DNA of 64,000 bases from Molanna angustata. Taxonomy: Eukaryota > Arthropoda > Insecta > Trichoptera > Molannidae. The notes below the pieces were generated by a model. It was not told where the DNA came from. It worked only from the letters and a program-made list of their open reading frames with translations, and made no database searches. The stretch spans positions 8,736,666 to 8,800,665 of the forward strand of contig OY754987.1 of assembly GCA_963576475.1 (NCBI GenBank), given 5' to 3'. The position numbers and the translations under genes were made by a program. Shown here piece after piece: positions 55,806 through 64,000 of this stretch; the stretch's first letter is position 1, and every line of letters starts with the position of its first letter.

Positions 55806-56439
55806 ATAAAAATTAATATGCTATTTTTCTATACGGTTTTATATTTTCAATAAATGACCATAACAATAGTCTTTGACCAAAACGAATTTGGCCCGCCAGT
55901 ACGAGCATATCATAATAATTCTCAAATTGAATATAAAATTTCTTTCGCGTAGGTCTCCGGCAAAAGCCAAACTTTGTCCATTTGGGTGAAATTTCCCAGT
56001 CGGTAAACCCCACAGCCGACCCCTCTCACTCACCCCTATCAACCCTAACACTACCCCTCTCTCGGTGTATTTTTCCTCAAAATTTGACGGCATTGGCGGT
56101 TGCCGAAACGCTAATGTCAACGCAGATTTTCCTAGATCAGATGTGTGCAGCTCGCGTTTTGTGATCCATAATCGTAAAACTCACAAATAATAATATTGTG
56201 AATTTGACAGAGGGAATATTTATTTTTCTTCAAATATATTTGAAACTATGTTACATCGTGTACTGTTTTTTCTCTACTTCGTCACCATCTGTTTTACTTG
56301 TGGCGACTGTAAGCCCTTTCAGTTAATGCTAAGTGAGCGAGAGAAAAACTGTTTTTTTTATACTTTGATTAATATTGACATGGAAAATTGACACAAGAGT
56401 ATGAAAATTATCTTATAATTTATAACAAATGTATTTCTT

Positions 56440-56471
56440 CAAATATTCCTCAATTCACTTCTAAGGAAAGT
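56440..56471. repeat. First unit of the 41-bp array
   Basis: 'atattcctcaattcacttct' followed by 'aaggaaagtt' is one unit of the array at 56620, cut off from it by the SINE. Confidence 0.7.
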
Positions 56472-56618
56472 TTTTTTTTTTTAATAATGTATATGTCCTT
56501 GTTGTAGCACAAATGCTTGATCCATAGGTGAACGAAGTCGGTCGTGGCAGGATTCGAACTCACGACCACTGGATAACAAACGCAGCGCGCTAACCGCTCT
56601 GCCACCACTTATCTAAAA
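56472..56618 (-). mobile_element. SINE family 2, copy 4
   Basis: In reverse: 'ggtggcagagcggttagcgc' head, 'gtgagttcgaatcctgcc' B box, 'cgacttcgttcacct', then a poly(A) end (T run at 56470-56482). It sits inside the 41-bp array. Confidence 0.8.
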
Positions 56619-56621
56619 TAT

Positions 56622-56965
56622 GTTCATCCATATTCCTCAACACAATTTCAAGGAAAGTTAATTTACATCCATATTCCTCGACACAGTTCATAAGAAAGTT
56701 ATTTTTCATCCATATTCCTCAACATACATACATACTTCTAAGAAAAGTTAATTTTCATCCATATTCTTCAACAGACTTCTAAAGAATGTAACTTTCATCC
56801 ATATTCCTCAACAGACTTCTAAGAAAAGTAAATTTTCATCCATATACCTCAATATACTTCTAAGAAAAGTTAATTTTCATCCATATTCCTCATCATACTT
56901 CTAAAAAAAAGTTAATTTTCATCCATATTCTTCGACATTCTTCTAAGAAAGTTAAATTTCATACA
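56622..56965. repeat. Degenerate 41-bp tandem array, about 8 units
   Basis: 'catccatattcctcaaca' with 'acttctaagaaaagttaat' recurs about every 40-42 bp (56626, 56667, 56708, 56757, 56797, 56839, 56878, 56920). One unit has an 8-base catacata expansion. Confidence 0.9.
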
Positions 56966-56969
56966 TTTC

Positions 56970-57430
56970 GATGAAGAAGCGATCGCTTCTGAATCAGTCA
57001 TATAAAATAATTCATAATAATTTTAATAAATAAAACAATTTATATTGTAAAACAAAAATCACTGTTTTATTATTAGTAGTCGACCTCTGCTTGGGGTAGG
57101 CTTCTAGTATTAGGGGATCGCAAGAGAGGGTGTGGAGGCAGTCCGAAAGTTGAACTGACAAATAACACGGATAGATCCTATAAAGGGGACACCACATTTA
57201 ACTATTATTTAACTATGATATATTACTAAACTTTGTATAGTAACGTGATATTAAAATAAGTTGGAAACACAAATATATAAGCAGCTTTCAATCTGTCGAT
57301 TGAGTGGCGCGTATTTTGGAGAATTCCTTTATAATTAGAAAAAAAATAAAACACATATAATTACCTAGTTCCATAGTCCGAAACGGTCGTTGGTATAAAT
57401 AAATATTACGGCTTCCGTGACTCTATACGA
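56970..57430. other. No gene recognised
   Basis: No repeat or gene recognised. Confidence 0.4.
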
Positions 57431-57435
57431 TAGAT

Positions 57436-57618
57436 CTGGGGGGCAAGTCTGGTTCGACCGGCAAAATCAAAACCCTAGTGATTACCCATATCATGGATAA
57501 AATTATCGTATGGAGCTCTGTGAAATCTAAAGATACTGTAGAACTCCATATAATAATTATATCCATGATATGGGTAATCACGAGGGTTTTTATTTCGCCG
57601 ATTGAACCATACTTGCCG
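57436..57618. mobile_element. Palindromic MITE 'M', copy 3
   Basis: Ends ggggggcaagtctggttc and, damaged, gaaccatacttgcc. Same fold as at 39348. Confidence 0.85.
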
Positions 57619-57715
57619 GTTACCGGTGAAGACATAGTTTTTAACTGTGTTTTTCGTTTTGATCTGTGAGACAATAAATATAATAAGTCTCAGAGTTTAA
57701 TATTAGTACAATACA
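57619..57715 (+). mobile_element. SINE family 4, middle fragment
   Basis: 'gacatagtttttaactgtgt' and 'tgatctgtgagacaataaat' correspond to the 55.67-55.71 kb part of the full copy. Confidence 0.55.
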
Positions 57716-57829
57716 CATAGTAAATAATATACAGAGCTGATACAAGGTAGAATTTTGACCAGGGGATTTGTGCACAATGTTAGTTGGTACGGAGGTATCC
57801 CAAACACATTCAATGTATGAATAAAAATC

Positions 57830-58072
57830 ATTTATTTATATAATTTATGTACATGTGTACAATGGCAGATTTATTGCCATAAGGCAATTTCTTCCAACCA
57901 ACCCGAGCAACGTGAAGTCTCTGAAGTTAAATTGGTACAATACTTATTTAGTGATAAATAAATTGATAAAAAAATAAAATAAAGGAGTAAGAAAAAAAAT
58001 ACAAAGAGAAAAAATGATAAGAGAGTTAAAAAAAAGAATAATAAAAATAACACTAAAAGTATTTTTTATATA
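57830..58072 (-). mobile_element. CR1-like LINE 3' end, reversed
   Basis: Near-identical in reverse to 63660-63765: stem-loop ATTGCC-TTAT-GGCAAT, 'aacccgagcaacgtgaagtc' and a short taaat tail. No coding part. Confidence 0.85.
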
Positions 58073-58074
58073 AC

Positions 58075-58615
58075 TAAAAGTATCACATAGCACTCTTTAC
58101 AGGGTGAATTGCCTTAAACAAAAAAACAAAACTAAAAGTATTTGTTTTTTTGAAATTTATATATCTTTATTAACAACGTGTCCTTTTTGATTTGTGTTGA
58201 TTACCTACTGTTTCAATTGTCATTCCGAACCATTTCGAAAATATTTAAATACGTTTCACGGATACTGTGTCTCTACGAATGACGTTTTTTTCACTAAATA
58301 TCAATAATTATTCTAAATATTTAGGCTCCCTTCTCACCATAATAATAATAATCATTGGAAAATTTAAATAGAGCCGTTTTCGCGAATATCTCACCTTACG
58401 ACCCTTGTTTACCTTGGGCATACGGATGTACACAAATATTCACACTAAATAACTTTCTAATGTATAAAAAACACGACAGTTGTTTATTTCACCAAATCTG
58501 TGATACACAATATTTTTGCGTGAAGAAAAGGTAAAATCTAGAGGTTTTATTTAAATAGCGTGAATTGCCAATAAAATAGTATAAAACTCATGCAATAGAA
58601 TACAGAAGTAAAAAT
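58075..58615. other. No gene recognised
   Basis: No feature recognised. Confidence 0.4.
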
Positions 58616-58619
58616 AAAA

Positions 58620-59150
58620 TGTTCTTTATTTCAAAGACGTATCTTTTGAGGGTACTGGGGAAATTTTTATCAAAATTAATAAATGGTATCGTCGTACCGA
58701 TTCTAATGTATGCTAGTGATACATAAACATGACAGAAGACGCATTAAAGTATTATTAACGCTGTTGATATGAGGTCACTAAGACGAATGTGTGGAATGAT
58801 GCAATAAGAAAGAAGATATTAAACGACATTGTATGATTGAAAGATATATTGTAAGTAAAATTAAAATAAATGCAAATGGTGGTTTGGCCACATAGAAAGA
58901 ATGAGTGATAAAAGAGAAACGAAAAGTAGAGTTCGGTCAAGGAAAAGTTGGCGCGATCACATAAATGGAATTTTAAAAGATTGAGACGTTAGAAGAGAAA
59001 ATAATAGAAGAGCGTGTTTGAGACGATGCATGGATGTGAATGAAGCGAGAAACGTAAATCAAGAGAGAGAGATGAGTCTGGTGTACGGTTCTCTGTGCCT
59101 ACCCCAAATAAGGAAATGGCTTTATGGTAAAGTACGGTAATATTTAGCCT
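58620..59150 (+). pseudogene. RTE-like LINE C-terminal half, heavily mutated
   Basis: The plus strand reads 'INAVDMRSLRRMCGM', then 'WWFGHIERMSDKRETKSRVR', 'SWRDHINGILKD' and 'DVRRENNRRACLRRCMDVNE', with several stops and shifts. These are the ordered post-RT motifs of the family at 4.3, 19.7 and 52.8 kb, and this is their longest protein remnant here. The 3' end 'tacggttctctgtgcctacc' is diverged. Confidence 0.75.
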
Positions 59151-59740
59151 ACTTATAGACTTTCAAAGGCGCATGTGATGAAAAAATCAGAATCATCTGG
59201 AAGCGGTTTCTTTATTAACATGTACAAAAAATATACGTGTTTTTTAATAAATTTGATTACTATGCCTTGGTAAATTTTCACTTGAATTTCATCTTAAAAG
59301 AAACACATAACAAATGCGTTGCTCTTGTTTGTTTACTTCGAAAGGAAAACAAAGGCAGGTGAATAAATTAAGCGAATAGGAATAAATGAAAGTGAATGGA
59401 GAAGAGGGGGATGTTTATTTTGTATTTGAATTGCTTCAGTCATTAAACAACTCGTTTAACTCGAGTGTTTAATTTAAAGTTCAAGTGTTGAATGCCGCCA
59501 TTACAATTTGACGATTGCCGTTTTTTTTAAACAAAAACAACAACACGACATTATCATTATTTTCTCGAGTATCAATCCATATTGTTTCTTTTACTGTTTG
59601 TTCAATAATAATTGACAATCTTCCGCTTTCTCTCACACTGTTGTTCTATCTGACTGGATATTGAATCGGAATAATTATGAAAATGAAACATTTTCTATTC
59701 CATTTCTAATATTTTACATCAATCATTTAGGGTTATTATT
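59151..59740. other. No gene recognised
   Basis: No feature recognised. Confidence 0.4.
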
Positions 59741-59743
59741 ATA

Positions 59744-59945
59744 GTGGAATCTAGTGAACATATTCGTCCCTATAAATTCCATAAATTAAGCACAACTGCT
59801 TGAATGACTTAGTTGAGTATAAATTTTGATTCTATGTGTCTTGTAGAATCTAGAGAACGTATTCCTCCCCGTGAATTCCTTAAATCAAACAAAACGGTTT
59901 GTATGAAAAAATTGAGTGTAAATTTTGATTCTGATGATGTATCTA
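59744..59945. repeat. Diverged 99-bp tandem duplication
   Basis: 'gaatctagtgaacatattcg' (59747) and 'gaatctagagaacgtattcc' (59846) begin two copies that both end with 'gtaaattttgattct' or 'ataaattttgattct'. Offset 99 bp. Confidence 0.85.
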
Positions 59946-60017
59946 AAAAAAGCATTATAGCTTATTAAATTCACTATTATTGTTGTGGATTAAAACTGAC
60001 TTGTATTATATTATTAA

Positions 60018-60075
60018 ATTAATATTTGACATAGCACCTGTTTTTTTTTACCTCAGAAGCATTAAAAAGGTTATA
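60018..60075 (+). mobile_element. SINE family 4, 3' fragment
   Basis: 'aatatttgacatagcacctg' and 'cagaagcattaaaaa' match the 3' end of the 55.6-kb SINE. Confidence 0.55.
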
Positions 60076-60121
60076 AAGCAAAATGTGAATTTCAAAAATA
60101 AAAAAATAACGTTGAATTGTA

Positions 60122-60455
60122 CTGTGGCAAATTGGTACATTCGTCGCAAGAAAATCTTGTTGTCATAAAATTTGCACTAGGAAGAGGTCAGTTACCTACG
60201 ACAACAATAAAAATACAAGAGGTTCTTATCTAAGGAAGAAAGTTCGAGAAACACAAATAGACATTGACCCGGCATGTACTCAGTTAACTGCCTCCCTGAT
60301 GGTATAAAAGGCGAGGCAGCACTCGTCATTGTATCGTAGTTACTAACATCTACCGTGAAAGCTTACATTCCGAAATTGCTCAATTTTTAATTGTCCTTTT
60401 ATAAATGTGAAAGTTGATATTGTGGTATACATATTTATTTAATTGTGAATTGTAA
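60122..60455 (+). mobile_element. Repeat 'L' (possible solo LTR), plus copy
   Basis: Reverse match to 32150-32515 over about 330 bp: 'cacaaatagacattgacccg', 'actcagttaactgcctccct', 'tcgtagttactaacatct'. A TATA-like box and downstream initiator-like sequence suggest an RNA polymerase II promoter. No coding capacity. Ends not determined. Confidence 0.5.
60303..60310 (+). promoter_or_regulatory. TATA-like box in repeat 'L'
   Basis: tataaaag, about 30 bases upstream of 'tcattgtatcgtag', a plausible initiator region. Inference only. Confidence 0.35.
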
Positions 60456-61060
60456 ATTTTTTTTTTTATTTATTTATTAAAATCCTTTTGACAAGTATAA
60501 TAATAACAATAAGTACAATATAACTTCATACAGTAGTTAATAAAAATTATAAGTTATACTATAAGTAAGAAAAAGTTAAGTTTGTCATTAGTGTATACGT
60601 TTATATATTTTAATTTGTGGATTAGGCTACTCTACTAGGCTATGCCTGTACCAGAGTAGCGTTATATAAATCAGTTCTCTTATTTTAATTCGTCATAGTG
60701 TTAGTTATTTTTGTAAGGTTTTGTGGTAGGTTGAAGTAATGATGTGCAAGTATGTATGTATATATTTTAGTGTTGTATGAGAAAAAAAAAATGCTTGATG
60801 TAGAAAGGGCTAATGATAATATAATTTTGATTTTTTTTATAAGTCGTCTAAGCAGTAATATTAAATAATTCTTCTGTTTCTTTTCGTCCTTTGGTAATTA
60901 ACCAGTTGTTTGCTATGGCTTTCAATTTGATATGTGAGTAGGTTCTTAATAGTGGAAAGTCAGTTTTGAAGAGGTTAAATATTTTTGGACCTATGTACGC
61001 GTAATTTTTCTGGCCATGTGTTGTCTTAGTTTTTGAAATACACATATATGTAAGTAGCCA
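60456..61060 (-). mobile_element. CR1-like LINE 3' part, reversed
   Basis: In reverse it ends in 'aataaataaataaaaaaaa' (60457-60480), with a 3' UTR and residual coding sequence. Confidence 0.6.
60848..61045 (-). pseudogene. CR1/Jockey-like ORF2 C-terminus
   Basis: The minus strand reads 'RKETEELFNI' at its end, after 'THGQKNYAYIGPKIFNLFKT' and 'SHIKLKAIANNWLI'. This is the 'YxGPK.FN.L' block and terminal helix common at the end of CR1/Jockey-group ORF2. About 65 codons remain. Confidence 0.6.
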
Positions 61061-62639
61061 AGCCTTTTCATTTCTCTAACTTTCTATGAGATCCTACACT
61101 GCTTTAACTATTTCAAAAATCTTTTAATTACTACCTTCAATATAGCGACAGGCTACATTACTGCCCCTATAGGTTAAAGTACCATTTAAATAAAATTCTT
61201 TTAAAAAAGCATGCTGTGACCTGCAAAACTGTGAATATTGGGATAAATATCGTTTCCTACAGATGTTTCTAATTAAATTCTTTCGTGTAGCCATAGTTGT
61301 CTCGTGTAGACATTTTTATAGATTTTTCCTAAAAATTCATGACACTTTGAAGGCTAATGACTACTCTCGGGGGATAGGGGGATCAAAGGGGACTTCCCCT
61401 GATGAGAAAACCTCGCGACCCGTTTGCTATTCAAATATTTGACTTTGCTTTGTAACTTTACTCCCGGAGACTGCGGTCCATTATTGTAGCCTGAATTTAT
61501 TTCACTTGTGAAAGATGAAAGCCCTCTTCTCTCTGTGGATATCTTACCAACGCTCTATGGTCAGGGTTGGCATCACTTCCGGAAACAGATACGAGACCTT
61601 TTAACACTTAGCCAGAAAAGCTGTGTTGCAACTACACACCAAAACATGCGTGAACTCGTGCAAAAAGCATGCGCAGACACAATGAAAGAAATGACGAAAA
61701 ATGTAAACATCTATCCTCTGTGGGAAATCAAAAGTTATATCAAATAAACCCTTTTTCTTCCTGTTTGTATCCTCACTATTTTTTTTTTGCCGACTGTAGT
61801 ATCAGCTCTCCTCGTCTTTTGATTGCAGACTCTTCTGTCCTATGCGTTATCGCCTAGAACATGTGTTAGGATCTAGCTGCCATTTTGCATTATTCAAAAA
61901 CTCTTTGGTTATCTTCTGGATATTTTTCGAAGAAGATTAATGGAGATTGTTTGATTTACTGGTCTGCGCTCAACTTGCCTGTACTATCTCAACCGTATTT
62001 TCTCTATATTACTACATATATATGTCTTTATAAAATACGTGAACTTTTTGCGCTGTCTTTGAGGACACTCCAGCTGACCATCTAAATATACGCATTTTGG
62101 CAGTTTCTAGAATTTCTAGAAAAGAAAATAATACATTGTCCAGCGTTCGGAACCATAACGGAGTACGGGTCTGACGACTGTCTGGACAACTTTGGTGGCA
62201 TTATTGGACTCGGAAAGCATTAGACTATCGACATGATTGAAACTACACCCATCCCACACTAATACTACGATTTAAATCTGCTGCACACCCTTCATATCTA
62301 TGGATGACTAAATCAAGATATTTGAACGATTAACTATTATAATATTATGATCTATCTCATAACATTATGAAAATTTCGGGAATCTGAACAAAACCTGAAT
62401 TATCTGAGTCAAAGTTTTTATTCCATGTAGTCGTGGTACCATTTTTCACTTAATTGATACAGTCAATATTGTCATAGGTATACATAAATTTAAAATCACA
62501 GAACCCTATTCAACATTTAAACAAAAAGTAAAGACGTTACTCAACTAAAGTTACAACCTAACTGTCGAATTTATTGTTCTGTACAACTGTCGAATCCATT
62601 ATTCTGTATAAATGTCTAATACACTATCAATGCTTAGTG
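61061..62639. other. No gene recognised
   Basis: Contains a 79-codon plus frame (61508-61747; 'VDILPTLYGQGWHHFRKQIR') that I cannot assign; it starts near a probable repeat boundary and has no obvious upstream exon. The rest is AT-rich with no feature I can support. Confidence 0.4.
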
Positions 62640-63785
62640 TAAAACTTTGCTTCGTAACACGAGTATTACTAACGAAGTGTATTACATAAGTAATATTATG
62701 AACGAAGATCTCAGCTTTATCTCATCATGGTCCTCCCAGAACGGTCTTCTTGTCAACCCGTCTAAATCTCAGGCTATTATCATTGGTAGTCCCCGATTGC
62801 TGTCTAAACTTAAAAATTCACCTCTCCCATCTCTTCAAATTAACAATCAACACATACCCTTCTCAAAAATGGTGAAAAATCTTGGTATTCTTTTTGATGA
62901 AGATCTTTCGTGGCATGGACAGATTTCTCATGTCAGTAAAACTCTGTTTTATAATATCCGTTCTCTTAATAGATTGAAGAACTTCCTTCCAATACATTGT
63001 AAAATTACATGAGCTCAATCCTTACTTCTTCAATTGATTGATTACGGTGATGTGTGTTATCTGGATGCCAATCAAGAATTATTAAATAAACTGGAACGAT
63101 TACAGAATGTCTGTATATGGTTCATTTACAATCTTAAAAAATATGATCATGTTTCGACTTGTAGAAATATACTTCGTTGGCCAAAAATACGAGATCGTCG
63201 TAACATTCACATTCTGTCATTACTTTATAAGACTATTTATGATCCCTATTCACCACAATATTTAAAAAATAACGTCGTTTTCTTGTCAAGTCACGGCCTA
63301 TCCCTTCGATCTGCTGAACGTACTACACTAGCTATCCCCATTCACAATACAGAAGTTTTCAGCTCCTCTTTTCAAGTACAATCAGCTAGACTATGGAATG
63401 GCGTAAGTGATGAAGTAACGTCATCTCAATCCATTCAAATATTTAAAGGTAAATTAAAAAAAACTTTATTTGTCAAATAGTTCCTAAATTCCTTCTATAT
63501 CCTTCCGTAACCTCCTTTTCCTCATTGCTATGATCAGTGTTATTTTTATTGTTCTTTTATTTTTAAACTCTCTCTTCATTTTTTTCTCTTTGTAATTTTT
63601 TTTTATATTTCTTACTCTTTTATGTTATTTTTTATCAATTTATTTCTCACTTAATTAGAACTGTACCAATTTAACTAAGAGACTTCACGTTGCTCGGGTT
63701 GGTTGGAAGAAATTGCCTTATGGCAATAAACCTGCCTTTGTATACATGTACATAAATTATATAAATAAATAAATAAATAAATACT
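62640..63785 (+). mobile_element. CR1-like LINE, 5'-truncated, with 3' stem-loop and (TAAA)n tail
   Basis: ORF2 C-terminal half, a 300-bp 3' UTR containing ATTGCC-TTAT-GGCAAT (63712-63727), and a tail of five taaa units. Related 3' ends are at 57.8 kb and 0.14 kb. Confidence 0.85.
62647..63480 (+). pseudogene. CR1-like ORF2 C-terminal half with one stop
   Basis: The frame starts just after where the YxDD box would be ('DLSFISSWSSQNGLLVNPSK'), continues 'MVKNLGILFDEDLSWHGQIS', meets an in-frame TGA at 63010-63012, then goes on in the same frame: 'LLLQLIDYGDVCYLDANQEL', 'LERLQNVCIWFIYNLKKYDH', and a C-terminus 'SARLWNGVSDEV...IFKGKLKKTLF'. These are thumb and C-terminal motifs of CR1/Jockey-group reverse transcriptases. 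One nonsense change in about 278 codons suggests moderate age. Endonuclease and RT palm are missing. Confidence 0.85.
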
Positions 63786-64000
63786 ATATACGAAGAATAA
63801 AATTAAGAAATTATATTGATTACTGTACTGCTTCTATAAGAATTTAAATTTAAGATAAAAAAAGTAATACGGCACGTGATGATAAAATACGGTGACTGTC
63901 CGGGACAGTGCGGGACGTATGGCAATAAATTAGTGATGTGCTGGATATCCGTATCAGTATCCGCGGATATCCGAGGGAAAGAAAAGCAAGATATGTAACC
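63786..64000. other. No gene recognised
   Basis: Short right flank; contains 'tccgtatcagtatccgcgga'-like direct repeats at 63948-63972. Nothing else seen. Confidence 0.4.

Noticed and set aside
61508..61747. Small protein gene
   Set aside because: A 79-codon frame without a recognised domain, splice context or homologue I know; listed only as unassigned.

Overview
The window looks like insect DNA, most likely from a moth or butterfly with a large, repeat-rich genome. It is strongly AT-rich, scattered with the TAGGTACCTACATA-type words common in Lepidoptera, and full of non-LTR retrotransposon 3' ends, tRNA-headed SINEs, palindromic MITEs, Helitron-like pieces and satellites. I could not recognise any conventional host gene, intact tRNA or rRNA gene, or CRISPR array. 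Every long reading frame I could explain belongs to a mobile element or to a tandem repeat whose unit length is a multiple of three. Family calls come from motif reading only; no database was searched.

Layout. 0.1-7 kb: truncated LINE ends, a SINE fused to a Helitron-like end, a large foldback (2.1-4.0 kb) with a palindromic MITE inside, a 67-bp tandem array and two palindromes. 6.7-13.5 kb: a nested group in which a decayed minus-strand LINE (here 'H') is split by a plus-strand Jockey/CR1-like LINE ('J2', 7056-11584, complete ORF2) and by a minus-strand LINE fragment ('J1', 11868-12702). 15.6-17.9 kb: a truncated R1-type LINE flanked by a perfect 403-bp direct repeat. 18-23.2 kb: LINE 3' ends, a possible LTR and a 5'-truncated RTE-like insertion with a 13-bp target duplication. 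23.7-27.0 kb: a 38-bp tandem array of about 87 units. 27-40 kb: SINEs, a mariner relic, a 7 x 120-bp array, a 690-bp TTAA-flanked foldback, a TA-flanked MITE and degenerate arrays. 40.1-45.0 kb: a 113-bp satellite interrupted by a J1 fragment; it is monomeric on the left and a 201-bp dimer on the right. 45-64 kb: more LINE ends and SINEs, a 1.06-kb Helitron-like element carrying an 18-bp minisatellite, two further copies of a palindromic MITE, and a CR1-like LINE at the right edge.

How the parts relate. The LINEs supply reverse transcriptase and the SINEs depend on it: SINE family 1 carries the same 3' stem-loop (ATTGCC, 4-base loop, GGCAAT) as the CR1/Jockey-like LINEs here, which suggests a shared tail. 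J2 has an uninterrupted endonuclease-RT frame but lacks the start of ORF1. All other LINE copies are truncated or broken. The arrays show turnover: seed copies beside the 38-bp array, a solitary 113-bp monomer 6 kb from its array, and a higher-order repeat confined to one side of a LINE insertion.
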